From Planctomycetota bacterium (GTDB lineage Bacteria > Planctomycetota > JACQVV01 > JASMLP01): a stretch of DNA of 56,077 bases. The position numbers and the translations under genes are program-made. The stretch is from positions 1-56,077 of the forward strand of contig JASMLP010000126.1 of assembly GCA_030748635.1 (NCBI GenBank). Reading direction: 5' to 3'. Below the pieces are notes generated by a model that saw nothing but the letters and a program-made list of their open reading frames with translations, was not told where the DNA came from and ran no database searches. Positions within the stretch are counted from its first letter, which is position 1; every line of letters begins with the position of its first letter. Below, piece after piece: positions 1 through 8,906 of this stretch.

Positions 1-3000
1 GCATCCTCGACATCTCCGGAACGACCCATTTCCTGAGCGGCCCGGGCACGAACCGGAGCAGAACCCTCTTTCAGAAGCCGACGAAACACTTCCAGAACGG
101 TGTCAGAATCCTTCTCGATCAGTTCCTTCAGCGGACCCTCCAACTTTCTCGAACCCTCGGCAGCCAGATCCATGAGAGCTTCCGTTCGAATCCTGACTTT
201 TTCCGAACCCAACCATTTTTGGATCGTTTCGATCGCTTCCTTGGATTTATCAGGATCGTCCTGGGCATTGAACTTTGAGTCGAGTTCGCCGACCAAGGGG
301 AGAAGAAATTCGATTGCCGCCGACCTCACCTTCTCCTCTGGATCGGAAAGGCACGAGATTGCCCGTTCTACCAGTCTCCAGAAAGGCCAGAAATCATCGT
401 TGCCCACCAGTTGATCGTCCCCGGGACGAATCCACCGCATCGCCGACTCGGCCCCCAGAGCATCCACAAACTCCTTGAGCACTTTGAAAGTCAATATTCG
501 AACCTTTTCCTCGTTCTTCGCGCCGAGAAGTTCGTAAAAAACCCTCAATTCTCCCGCTAACCGTAGGCGCTCCTGAATCTCCTCTCCGCCGGAAAGGTCG
601 GAAAGACCACGAATCAAGCGCCCGGCATCCAAGGCCGTTGTACCCAACCCACCTTCCGAAACCCCCATCATCCCCAGGACCGAAGACGATCCCTTTTCGG
701 TCTGCTCCACCCAGGACTCGGCTCCTTCTCCCATCAGACGAGCCAGCGCCCCCTCGACCTCCATCAGAGTTTGCGTGTCACCCAGACCGATCGACTTCTC
801 CAATAAATCCCGATAGGCGGAACGACGCTTTGCCCCATCTTCGCCGTCGAGAGCCCTCAAACCCTGGATAGCATAAAACCGTACCCCAAAACGCTCATCC
901 TCCGCCAAGCGGATCAGTCGCTTGGCCAGTTCTGCCTGAAAAGCCTTGATCGCTCGATCCCAGAGCGTCGACCAGGAAGGTGCCCATCCCGAGAAAGTCG
1001 AAAACGCCACCGCATTTTCGATCGAATCACCTCCTACGTCGTCGACTCCAATAAATGCCAGGTTCCGAAGAACTCGCGAAGCTGAGATCGCCACCCCAAG
1101 ATCTTCGTCACGCGCAAGAGCATCCAACTCTTGAACCAGACGAACATCCCGAAAATTGCTCTCGGAGAGAAGATTCAATACGGCAATTCGGTAGGAACGA
1201 TCCCCTTCGACAGAGAGGGTCTCGATAAGCCGAGGGATAAAGGAAGAGCGGGGATCCAGATCACTCAACGTTACCAGTAGAGATTTTCTGGCCTCACTCC
1301 AAGATGCCGGAGATCCAAACCGTAGCGCGGCCAGAGACTCCAACTCCCCAAACGAATCCTCGATGTAATTGTGAAGCGTTTTTCGAGCCGCCTCGAAAGC
1401 GATGCCAGACCCTGATGTCGGCGGATCTTTGATATCCACCATGCCGCCCGCAAGATTGATGATCTTCCAGGCAGAATCCAGGTCCGCCTTTTCCACCTGA
1501 GTAAGCGCTTCGGTCACTTTACGAATAAGACGCAGATCTCCACGCCGAGCCAGAACCTCTGCAATCATCAAGACCCGCGCATACTCCTCCTGACCGGAAG
1601 GAGAGGAGATCTGATCCAGAAGACGATCGTGATATCGGAGTTGAGGCAACTCCTCCATCCAACCCAAGACCGAACGAACAAACCCCAGATCCGAATTCGA
1701 AAGTAGAGCCAGCAAGTCGTTCTCTCGATCGCGACATCCCCACAAAACCAGTTTGCTCAGAAGCCGTCCCTGAAGAGCGGAGTCTGTGATCCGGTCGACC
1801 AAATAGCCGGTCACCCCGATCGCCTGCTCATCTCCGACATCGATGACCAGTTCAGCTACGGCGTGAAGTTCCTCGTCACTCAGCCCTCCGGAACGCCCAA
1901 AGATCGCGGTCCAAAACCGGGCCGCCAGCGAATCCTCCAGCGGATCCTTGCCAGAGAGACCAGAGCCAAAAACTTTCAGCAAACGGCGAAAAACGACTCC
2001 GCTCTCGGTATGGAGTAACGGCAAGAGATGTTCCGCGCCGACATTGCCCTCTGCCACCAGCGCCTTGATCGCCTGCCCGGCTTTTTTGTCGTCTTCGTCC
2101 CGAAGCCCCTTCAGATACTGTTCGATTTTCTGACGCCGATCCCACCAGGACTGCCAGCCAGAAGGGTCTGTCTCCTTGTTTCCCCCTCCCGCGTAAGCGG
2201 CAAAAAACGATAACGCCGCCTGTCTGAGTTGGTCATCCTTATGCTCGAGCAAACCCGCGTAGAACTCCGCGGCCGCCTCTGTTTTCAATTCGATAGACTT
2301 CTCGGAAAGGACTCGAATGTACTCGACCCCCTTCTCCTCACCCAGTCGGGAGATCAGCAGGGGAAAAGCGTTCTCCAGGTCGTGTCGAATCAGACCACGA
2401 GCAGCCTCTAAGCGCAGAGAGCGCGAGGAATCCTTCTCGAGAATGGCACGCAAGCGGATCAAAGCTGCGTCCCCCCCAAGCTGAGCCAGAGACTCGATCG
2501 CCGCTTGACGAATTTTCGAATTCACCTTGGCATCACTTCGATTCACCAGTTCGTCAATCACCGACTTCTGACCTACGCCCATTCGACCCAGGAGACGAAT
2601 CAGAGAAATCCGCTCCTCATCGGTTTTACTGGCCACGAGACGCTCGAGAAAACGATCTGTCATCAGGCTGATAAGATCCGAAACCCGCCCCGAATCACTC
2701 TTGCTCCCACTCAAGGAAAGAGCGCGGTACACGGACACCCGGTCCTCAACCCGAGAACTGTCGAAATATTCCAGAAGCCGAGCGAGTGCCCGCGTGGTCC
2801 CGGTAACCGCCAACACCTGATAGAGAGCGAAGGGGTCCGCCCGATGATCTTCAATCGCTCCGGAAAGGCCCTTCAAAACGCGTTCACGACGAGCAACCAC
2901 CTCACTCGCCTGGGTATCTGCTGCAGAAGTCAGAACATCCAACCCCCATCCCCGAGGAGCTTTCGGCACGACCTTATAGGGGTCTTGCCCCAGAATCTTC

Positions 3001-4478
3001 TCCAACGCTCCCTGGGGCTGCTTGGCCTCCAGTACCAGATTCCGGAGAGTGATCAGCGATTCGATTGCATCCAGAGCAGCGACATCTGGATAAGTCGACA
3101 GCGACAGCAACGATTCCTTTCGAAGATCCGACTCTGTACTGACAAGCCATCGAAGGAGATCCGCAAGAGGTGTAACATCGCCGAGCTGACGCAGCAAACG
3201 TGCCAGTTCCCATCGAAGTGTCGACTTGGGATCCTCTTGATACCACCCCCTCAAACTCTCGGCGATCGCTTGACGATCGCCAGAGCGGTCCTTGGAGTCC
3301 CCCGACACAAAACTGACCAGGAAACGGCATGCAGACATTCGGATATCGTCCACCGTTTCGTTTTTCACCACATCGAGCAAAGCGTCGAGGGTTCCGTCAC
3401 CAAAGACCTCTCCGAGAATTTCGACGCCAATTCGACGCAATTCCACGGACTTGGACCGGCTCGAGCCTGAAATCCATTCGGCAATGTATTCCTCTGCCTC
3501 GGGACGTTCTCGAAGAACATCCATCACCTGATTGCGAGCAGTTCGTCGAGTTGAATTTTTCGTAGAAGAAAGACCTTGAAGCATTTCCTGAAAATCGATC
3601 CACGCTTCATATTGCTTCATCGATTCCTGGCGAGCCTCCGAGGAAGCGTCCACCTGATAATTCACCTTCCACCGAAAGACGCCGAGCACTCGCCGAATGG
3701 CCATATGAGATTCCTTGCGAACCTCTTCCTTCTTGTCGTCCAGAAAGGGAATCAATGTCTTAACGACCTCCACATCCTGCTCCGCCGAACGCCCATCGGG
3801 AAAACGGATAATCCCCTGAAAAGCGGACTTCCGAACCTCCATCTCTTCCTTGGCTTTCGTCGCCACATCGAGCAAAAATCGACGAGCCTGTTCGGTACGA
3901 AAGAAGCTGATCGCCCTGAGAGCACGAATCCTCTGCGAATCCTCGCCTTTGGCTCGCTCCATGATCATTTTCAGCGCATGCTTCGGTTCTCCCAGGAGAG
4001 CCTGCATCCCCGCCTCTTTCAGCGCTTCTTCTTCCTCGAAATAAGCGTCCACGACAACCCGAGCCACCTCCGGACCTGACAGGTGTCCCGCCACAGCCAC
4101 CGCAGCTGCTCGCAACTTGGAGTCCCCTTTCTGTGCGCTCTCGATCACCCTCTTTTGAGGAACTTTCTTCGGATCTATTTTTTCGGATCGAAGAAGGCGT
4201 TCCAGCACCTTGAAAGTCTGCTCCACCTGAATCGGGTCGGTCGACTCCAACCCTTTCAGGAGCACAGGAATTCCCTTGTCGCCCGCCTTAGAGAAGATGC
4301 GGACCGCACGAAAAACCGCGCGGGAACTTCGAGGAGCCTTCAGGGCGGCCATCGCCTGTTCTACCGAGTCCGAGGATGCCGGCTTCGGATCTTCCCCGAC
4401 AACGGGAGAGACGAGACTGACCAGAAAGAGAAAAACAAGAACTATGCTACGCAGAGTGAGGACGAACTTGGTCGTCAT
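1..4478 (-). CDS. Giant secreted HEAT-repeat protein (3' end outside window)
   Basis: The frame stays open from the ATG at 4478 to the window edge, giving at least 1,492 residues without a stop. Residues 1-28 form a signal peptide (basic start MTTKF, a VLVFLFLVSLV core, cleavage near VVG|ED), so the protein is exported. The rest is helical and repetitive, with many units of the kind 'xxLxxAAAxALAxLGxxxAxxxLxxLL', the pattern of HEAT/armadillo-like solenoids. No catalytic motif or membrane anchor is seen in the visible part. HEAT solenoids are protein-binding scaffolds; the partner is unknown here. A GGAG lies 10 nt before the ATG and a possible promoter at 4549-4576. Several long frames on the opposite strand are shadows of its biased codon use. 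The domain class is fairly sure; the role is not known. Confidence 0.8.
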   Translation of the reverse strand, partial: MTTKFVLTLRSIVLVFLFLVSLVSPVVGEDPKPASSDSVEQAMAALKAPRSSRAVFRAVRIFSKAGDKGIPVLLKGLESTDPIQVEQTFKVLERLLRSEKIDPKKVPQKRVIESAQKGDSKLRAAAVAVAGHLSGPEVARVVVDAYFEEEEALKEAGMQALLGEPKHALKMIMERAKGEDSQRIRALRAISFFRTEQARRFLLDVATKAKEEMEVRKSAFQGIIRFPDGRSAEQDVEVVKTLIPFLDDKKEEVRKESHMAIRRVLGVFRWKVNYQVDASSEARQESMKQYEAWIDFQEMLQGLSSTKNSTRRTARNQVMDVLRERPEAEEYIAEWISGSSRSKSVELRRIGVEILGEVFGDGTLDALLDVVKNETVDDIRMSACRFLVSFVSGDSKDRSGDRQAIAESLRGWYQEDPKSTLRWELARLLRQLGDVTPLADLLRWLVSTESDLRKESLLSLSTYPDVAALDAIESLITLRNLVLEAKQPQGALEKILGQDPYKVVPKAPRGWGLDVLTSAADTQASEVVARRERVLKGLSGAIEDHRADPFALYQVLAVTGTTRALARLLEYFDSSRVEDRVSVYRALSLSGSKSDSGRVSDLISLMTDRFLERLVASKTDEERISLIRLLGRMGVGQKSVIDELVNRSDAKVNSKIRQAAIESLAQLGGDAALIRLRAILEKDSSRSLRLEAARGLIRHDLENAFPLLISRLGEEKGVEYIRVLSEKSIELKTEAAAEFYAGLLEHKDDQLRQAALSFFAAYAGGGNKETDPSGWQSWWDRRQKIEQYLKGLRDEDDKKAGQAIKALVAEGNVGAEHLLPLLHTESGVVFRRLLKVFGSGLSGKDPLEDSLAARFWTAIFGRSGGLSDEELHAVAELVIDVGDEQAIGVTGYLVDRITDSALQGRLLSKLVLWGCRDRENDLLALLSNSDLGFVRSVLGWMEELPQLRYHDRLLDQISSPSGQEEYARVLMIAEVLARRGDLRLIRKVTEALTQVEKADLDSAWKIINLAGGMVDIKDPPTSGSGIAFEAARKTLHNYIEDSFGELESLAALRFGSPASWSEARKSLLVTLSDLDPRSSFIPRLIETLSVEGDRSYRIAVLNLLSESNFRDVRLVQELDALARDEDLGVAISASRVLRNLAFIGVDDVGGDSIENAVAFSTFSGWAPSWSTLWDRAIKAFQAELAKRLIRLAEDERFGVRFYAIQGLRALDGEDGAKRRSAYRDLLEKSIGLGDTQTLMEVEGALARLMGEGAESWVEQTEKGSSSVLGMMGVSEGGLGTTALDAGRLIRGLSDLSGGEEIQERLRLAGELRVFYELLGAKNEEKVRILTFKVLKEFVDALGAESAMRWIRPGDDQLVGNDDFWPFWRLVERAISCLSDPEEKVRSAAIEFLLPLVGELDSKFNAQDDPDKSKEAIETIQKWLGSEKVRIRTEALMDLAAEGSRKLEGPLKELIEKDSDTVLEVFRRLLKEGSAPVRARAAQEMGRSGDVED

Positions 4479-4548
4479 GGTGCGTACGCTCCAATAAAGG
4501 GACCACCGAACCGAGGACGGAACGGACTGAAATGAACTGAAACTGCGT

Positions 4549-4576
4549 ATCCTACCGGGGCAGGAGTGGAGTTCAA
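4549..4576 (-). promoter_or_regulatory. Possible promoter of the HEAT-repeat gene
   Basis: On the minus strand TTGAAC and TAGGAT are separated by 16 nt, ending about 70 nt before the ATG at 4478. This is a moderate sigma-70-type match. The rest of the 4479-4761 gap shows only a short GCCCT/AGGGC hairpin at 4652-4664 and no clear terminator. Confidence 0.35.
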
Positions 4577-4761
4577 GAGAGGCCCTTCACCCACACCGCA
4601 AATTCCCCCCCGATTTTTAGGAGACTTGAAAGCTAAATCCTCTCATATCCAGCCCTCACAGGGCAGAAAAAGGGCGCTCCCAGATCACAAAATCGTCTCC
4701 AGAGCCGGAGCCTCGAGTTGCTCCCAAGACTGGATATGGATATCGGAAACGCCAGGCAGAG

Positions 4762-5619
4762 CTACCAGGTATAAAACCCCTGCCCGGCCTTCTTGCCCAG
4801 ATGCCCAGAAGCTACCTTGTTCCGAAGAATCTCGGGAGGTTCATAAGTAGCCCCACCGATCTCGCGATGGAGTGTCTCGGCAACGGCCAGTCGAACATCA
4901 AGCCCTACCAGATCGGTGAGCTTGAGCGGCCCCACGGGGTGTCGATACCCCAGCACCATGGCCTTGTCGATATCCTCTGCACTGGCCACTCCTTGCTCCA
5001 GCATCCGCATCGCTTCGAGACCCAAGACAACCCCCAGACGACTCGAAGCAAAACCGGGAGAATCCTGAACAACAATCGGTTCCTTCCCCATCCGCCGAAC
5101 CACCTCCAGAACCCGATCACGAACAGCTTCTGAAGTCCCCGGATGCACCACCACCTCGACCAGAGCCATGATGTGCACAGGATTGAAAAAGTGCATACCG
5201 ATCATCCGTTCGGGGTGCCGAAGTGCCGTTGCGATCTTACCGATCGGAAGCGAACTCGTATTACTGGCAAGAACAGAAGATTCCGGCGCCAACGCCTCGA
5301 TTTTCGCAAATAGCCCCCGCTTGATTTCCAGATTCTCGACAATCGCCTCGACCACCAGATCGGCAGAATCCACCGCCTCCTCCAGATCGAGGACCCCGCG
5401 AATCCGAGAGAGGGCTCCATCCCGCTCCTCCGGCGAAACCTTTCCTCGGTCAACGCCGCCGGAAAGGTTGCTCTCAATGGCACCGCGCCCAGCAACTACT
5501 TGCTCCGAATCCAGATCGTTCAGGTGAACCTGGTACCCGGCCAACGCGGCCACCTGGGCAATGCCGTGCCCCATGGTGCCGGCCCCGACGACTGTTACAA
5601 TTCCGCGTCTTTCACTCAT
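4762..5619 (-). CDS. hbd: 3-hydroxyacyl-CoA (3-hydroxybutyryl-CoA) dehydrogenase
   Basis: A 285-residue NAD(P)-dependent dehydrogenase of the FadB-C/Hbd family, which interconverts 3-hydroxyacyl-CoA and 3-oxoacyl-CoA in fatty-acid or butyrate metabolism. The N-terminal Rossmann fold has GAGTMG at residues 12-17 followed by an acidic end of strand 2 (LNDLD). The family motif HFFNPV lies near residue 140, and the C-terminal helical domain contains GYRHPVGPLKLTDLVGLD. Length matches stand-alone Hbd (about 282-285). The ATG at 5619 (MSERRG) is chosen because the dinucleotide fold starts right after it; the frame opens 20 codons earlier without homologous sequence. It follows the rhodanese gene by 75 nt and is probably the last gene of the rplM operon. 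No thiolase or crotonase gene lies nearby, so the chain length acted on is open. Confidence 0.88.
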   Translation of the reverse strand: MSERRGIVTVVGAGTMGHGIAQVAALAGYQVHLNDLDSEQVVAGRGAIESNLSGGVDRGKVSPEERDGALSRIRGVLDLEEAVDSADLVVEAIVENLEIKRGLFAKIEALAPESSVLASNTSSLPIGKIATALRHPERMIGMHFFNPVHIMALVEVVVHPGTSEAVRDRVLEVVRRMGKEPIVVQDSPGFASSRLGVVLGLEAMRMLEQGVASAEDIDKAMVLGYRHPVGPLKLTDLVGLDVRLAVAETLHREIGGATYEPPEILRNKVASGHLGKKAGQGFYTW

Positions 5620-5694
5620 GGACACACAAACCGACTTGAATTCAAGAAACCCCCTCGAGAAGACCGAGGAGCGTAGCAATCCCGATCCCGAGCG

Positions 5695-6159
5695 TCAAGG
5701 TGAGCTCTCGTCCATCCCTCCTTGACAACGCAAGACCCGATACGACCCGGCTCCATCGACCTCGGTGGAAATAGGCAGCCCCTCACTTTCCCAACCAGAA
5801 ACCACCACCTCTCCGGTCATCGGATGCTGAGCTCCCCCAAATCCCCCCTGAACATTCATCACCTGAGTGAATCCGACCTCGGAGAGCATTTCAGCCGCAC
5901 GCTGACTCCTCCCTCCCGACTGACAACCACAAAGGATTGTCGTCTCGGCCGGGAACAGGGCTTTGACAAGGTCCACAAACTCGGAATTGAAACGAGGCGG
6001 TCCTCCCTGAGGGTCGGGAAATAGAACCGGAACATTGAACGCCCCCTCCGGATGACCCGCAGAAAACTCGTCTTCGGTCCGAACATCCAGATAGATGGTT
6101 CCAGAACCGTCCTTCAAAGCTTGATACGCATCGGCAGGGAGAATCTGAGATATAGCCAT
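5695..6159 (-). CDS. Rhodanese-domain protein
   Basis: A 154-residue single-domain rhodanese with no signal peptide, hence cytoplasmic. It shows LDVRTEDEFSAGHPEGAFNVP near residues 24-44 and an active-site loop C79-QSGGR-S. Cys79 would carry persulfide sulfur; an additional Cys77 sits two residues before it. After the loop comes the usual helix (AAEMLSEVGF) and NVQGGFGGA. A C-terminal tail of about 40 residues is not recognised. It lies 34 nt after rpsI in the same direction. Single-domain rhodaneses donate or accept sulfane sulfur; the acceptor cannot be told from the sequence. Confidence 0.85.
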   Translation of the reverse strand: MAISQILPADAYQALKDGSGTIYLDVRTEDEFSAGHPEGAFNVPVLFPDPQGGPPRFNSEFVDLVKALFPAETTILCGCQSGGRSQRAAEMLSEVGFTQVMNVQGGFGGAQHPMTGEVVVSGWESEGLPISTEVDGAGSYRVLRCQGGMDESSP

Positions 6160-6193
6160 GTTGCGCCGATCTTACGCGGCGCTGGACCAGGGA

Positions 6194-6652
6194 TCAACGC
6201 TTGGAGAACTGGAAGCTCGCACGAGCCCCCTTCTGTCCATACTTCTTGCGCTCCCGCATCCGGCTATCTCGAGTAAGCAAACCTTCCTCACGAAGCACCG
6301 ATTCGATCGTCGGATCAGCGGCCCACAAGGCACGAGCAAGTCCGAGCAACACTGCTCCTGACTGTCCGGTAAGTCCACCCCCCTCACAATCGATCACCAC
6401 ATCAAAACGATCTCCGAGCCCAGTAACTTTCAGCGGTTTCAAGGCAGCGTTCAGATCCCGCTTGGAAAGGAAATAGTCCTCGATAGCGCGGCCATTCACA
6501 GACACCTTGCCGGCACCAGGAAGCACTCGCACACGAGCATGAGCCGTTTTACGACGACCGGTTCCCCAGAAGTGAGTGGGAGCCGGCTTGGAAGCGGTCT
6601 TCTTTTTCGGTTTCGGAGAAACCGGAGATGTGGTCATTTCCTCGGCAGACAT
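6194..6652 (-). CDS. rpsI: 30S ribosomal protein S9
   Basis: Small-subunit ribosomal protein uS9. The core has GTGRRKTAHARVRVLPG, the GGGLTGQSGA segment, LLTRDSRMRERKKYGQKGARASFQFSKR, and the invariant C-terminal SKR that reaches toward the P-site tRNA. An N-terminal extension of about 28 residues rich in Lys, Pro and Ser (KPKKKTASKPAP) precedes the core. The start is supported by AAGGAG five bases before the ATG. It follows rplM by 18 nt, the usual L13-S9 pairing. Confidence 0.98.
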   Translation of the reverse strand: MSAEEMTTSPVSPKPKKKTASKPAPTHFWGTGRRKTAHARVRVLPGAGKVSVNGRAIEDYFLSKRDLNAALKPLKVTGLGDRFDVVIDCEGGGLTGQSGAVLLGLARALWAADPTIESVLREEGLLTRDSRMRERKKYGQKGARASFQFSKR

Positions 6653-6670
6653 GCCTACTCCTTGCAGGTA

Positions 6671-7108
6671 CTAAATGGACTCGAGTTCGAGGGGCTGAGG
6701 ATTCTGGGCCTGATGGGGATGATCAGGACCGACATAAATTTTCAGCTTTCGCATCATCTGACGCCCGAGTTTGGTCTTGGGCATCATGCGACGAATCGCC
6801 AGCCGCACAATTTCATCCGGCTTGCTCTCCTGAAGATCGGAGTAGGTCCGGGTCTTCAGACCGCCGGGATATCCTGTGTGGTGGTTGTATACTTTATGTT
6901 CCGCCTTCTTCCCCGTCACTCGAATCTTCTCGGCGTTGACGATGATGACATGGTCGCCGGTATCGATGTGGGGAGTATAGATCGGTTTATGCTTGCCCTG
7001 AAGGACTCGTGCCACACGGCTGGCCAGACGACCCAGGACAGCCTGGTCGGCGTCCAACACGTGCCAGTGGTTCACAATGTCATGGATAGACGGGGAATAC
7101 GTCTTCAT
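6671..7108 (-). CDS. rplM: 50S ribosomal protein L13
   Basis: Large-subunit ribosomal protein uL13 (145 residues from the chosen start), recognised from WHVLDADQAVLGRLAS, GDHVIIVNAEKIRVTGKK, YNHHTGYPGGLK and the IRRMMPKTKLGRQMMRKL stretch. The ATG at 7108 (MKTYSPSIHD) lines up residue-for-residue with the known E. coli start (MKTF...). An in-frame ATG at 7123 is the alternative. First gene of the operon rplM-rpsI-rhodanese-hbd, with a good promoter just upstream. Confidence 0.97.
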   Translation of the reverse strand: MKTYSPSIHDIVNHWHVLDADQAVLGRLASRVARVLQGKHKPIYTPHIDTGDHVIIVNAEKIRVTGKKAEHKVYNHHTGYPGGLKTRTYSDLQESKPDEIVRLAIRRMMPKTKLGRQMMRKLKIYVGPDHPHQAQNPQPLELESI

Positions 7109-7147
7109 CGGTCTCGACTTCATAATAGAATCGTGGGAAAAGCGCAC

Positions 7148-7176
7148 AGGCTATGAATCCATGTTTCTCCTGTCAA
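7148..7176 (-). promoter_or_regulatory. Sigma-70 promoter of the rplM-rpsI operon
   Basis: Minus strand TTGACA (7176-7171), 17-nt spacer, TAGCCT (7153-7148). The predicted start is near 7141, giving a leader of about 30 nt to the ATG at 7108. Confidence 0.6.
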
Positions 7177-7202
7177 GCCAATGCAAAAACTTTTCGAGCC
7201 GA

Positions 7203-8801
7203 TTACTCCGCGGAACCAAACAGTCGACCCAGCACTCCTCCCAGCCTCAGGACCGCAGAATCGTCCTCCTCCACACAATCCTGGAGGTCGTGACTCTCTC
7301 GCTGACTGATCCCGTCGATCGATTGCACCTGACGCCTCCCCCCCTCTTCCCGCTGTCGTTGACCCGCCTCGGAAATCTGCAACGTAGGCGTGGGGACTTC
7401 CCGAGACACCCATGAAGACGATTCCACCGCTATTTCGGGGACTTTCCCGGGGAACGAAGGCTCTGGATCGGCCAAAACCTCCTCGGTTTCCTCCGGAAGC
7501 AATCCGTCGAGGATTTCATCCAGAGAACGCTCAGCGAGATCGACTTCCGACTCATTCACCTCCGACTCACCCACTTCCGACTCGGCCACTTCCGACTCAA
7601 CCACTTCCGACTCAACCACTTCCGGTTCATCCACCTCCGACTCATCCACTTTCGGCTCGGCCACTTCCGACTCAACCACTTCCGGCTCATCCATCTCCGA
7701 CTCATCCACTTTCGGCTCGGCCCCATCCGGCTTGGCCCCATTCGACTCAACCACACCTCCCTCAGAAAAAGAATCGACCGGATCCGCCCGTCTTTCTTGC
7801 GGCCCCTCCACGGAGACCGAATCCTGGACGACACCCCCCGAAAGCTCCTCCTTTTCAGACAAGGTCTTCGCTGGATCCCTAACTTGTTCAATTTCATTAT
7901 CAGTGGAATGGGTGGCGCGACGTTCCCGCCCTTCCAGAAGCTCCTGATGAATCGCAAGGAGATCGTGGGATTCTTGCGAGCACTCCTGAAAAACCTCTCC
8001 TGCACCGAGTGGGTCCAGAGAAGCGTCTACAATCCGGGAATCGACTCTCGTCCCCCCTCGCTGAGCAGCGATCCAAAGAGAACGATCGGCAAGATGATTG
8101 ATCCGTAACGGAATTCCCTCCGAATGCCGATGCAATTCTTCGATCGCTCCCCGATCGAAGAGGTCCTCTCTCCCTCCTGCACGTTTCAGGCAAAAACGGA
8201 GATAGGAAGCCGTATCCTGCAAGGAGAGTTCCGCAAGTCGACAGCGACACCCCATCCGGGCTTCGAGACCCGACCCAGCAAAAGACGACTCCTGCAGGCC
8301 GACACGACCGACCAGCAATAGATGAACCGGAAGCCCATAGCACCCATTGAGGTCCAGATACTGCCGCATCACCCCCCAAACTCCGGCCTCGACCGAAGCA
8401 TCGACCGAATCGACGATCAACAGCAAGCCTCGCCCACCTTCTTCTCTCCACTGCGGAATTAGATCTTCGAGTTGAGACCACGGGCCTCCCACCGAAAGAG
8501 CTGGTTCATTTTTCGAGAATGCCCCTAGGGCCGTTTGTGCGAACTCCTTTCGGTCGATACCGGAGGCGCCGACTCGAGCCACTCGAAAGCCTCGATCCGA
8601 GAGCCGAGAAGCCAGCACCCGAATCAAAAAGGTCTTGCCCACCCCGGAAGGCCCCTCCAAAAAGGTGAGCCCCAGTTCACGATCGATCGCGTGTAACAAG
8701 GAGAGCATCACCGATTCGTGAGCCTCGGAATAGAAAAAGCGCTCCAGATCCGGGGAAGTGGAGAAAGGCTTGCCTTCGAATTTCCAGCAAGATTCGTACA
8801 T
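7203..8801 (-). CDS. ExeA/GspA-like AAA ATPase with acidic repeat tail
   Basis: A 532-residue protein. The first 270 residues match the ExeA/MSHA MshM type of AAA ATPase: the start MYESCWKFEGKPFSTSPD with FFYSEAHESVM, Walker A GPSGVGKT near residue 50, Walker B LLLIVDSVD, and arginine-rich sensor segments. ExeA-like proteins couple ATP hydrolysis to assembly of envelope complexes, often with a peptidoglycan-binding domain; that domain is absent here. The C-terminal half is low-complexity and acidic, with 14 pentapeptide units of the form (V/E)xE(S/P)E from a 15-bp DNA repeat at 7546-7755. The ATG at 8801 is preferred over an in-frame TTG at 8807. It follows the membrane-protein gene in the same direction. 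Confidence 0.75.
   Translation of the reverse strand: MYESCWKFEGKPFSTSPDLERFFYSEAHESVMLSLLHAIDRELGLTFLEGPSGVGKTFLIRVLASRLSDRGFRVARVGASGIDRKEFAQTALGAFSKNEPALSVGGPWSQLEDLIPQWREEGGRGLLLIVDSVDASVEAGVWGVMRQYLDLNGCYGLPVHLLLVGRVGLQESSFAGSGLEARMGCRCRLAELSLQDTASYLRFCLKRAGGREDLFDRGAIEELHRHSEGIPLRINHLADRSLWIAAQRGGTRVDSRIVDASLDPLGAGEVFQECSQESHDLLAIHQELLEGRERRATHSTDNEIEQVRDPAKTLSEKEELSGGVVQDSVSVEGPQERRADPVDSFSEGGVVESNGAKPDGAEPKVDESEMDEPEVVESEVAEPKVDESEVDEPEVVESEVVESEVAESEVGESEVNESEVDLAERSLDEILDGLLPEETEEVLADPEPSFPGKVPEIAVESSSWVSREVPTPTLQISEAGQRQREEGGRRQVQSIDGISQRESHDLQDCVEEDDSAVLRLGGVLGRLFGSAE
7546..7755. repeat. 14 tandem copies of a 15-bp coding repeat
   Basis: Units of 15 bp resembling TCCGACTCAACCACT (plus strand) are repeated head to tail, with variants in the second half of each unit. 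They encode the acidic pentapeptide repeat of the ExeA-like ATPase on the minus strand. Because the unit is a multiple of 3, copy-number change would keep the frame. A larger 4-unit period is visible in the middle copies. Confidence 0.9.
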
Positions 8802-8906
8802 CGTCAATTTAAGCTACTCTCTGATTAAGGATATGAATCCCTGTTTCCAGAACCGCCTTTATCAAAAAACAGAGTGACGATTCGTACCATGGACCCTCCT
8901 GCGTTG

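Noticed and set aside
2505..3470. A 321-codon plus-strand frame inside the HEAT-repeat gene
   Set aside because: No family resemblance and fully antisense to a coherent long minus-strand protein with a signal peptide.
7546..7755. A CRISPR array
   Set aside because: Units are 15 bp without spacers and stay in frame within a coding region; no cas genes.
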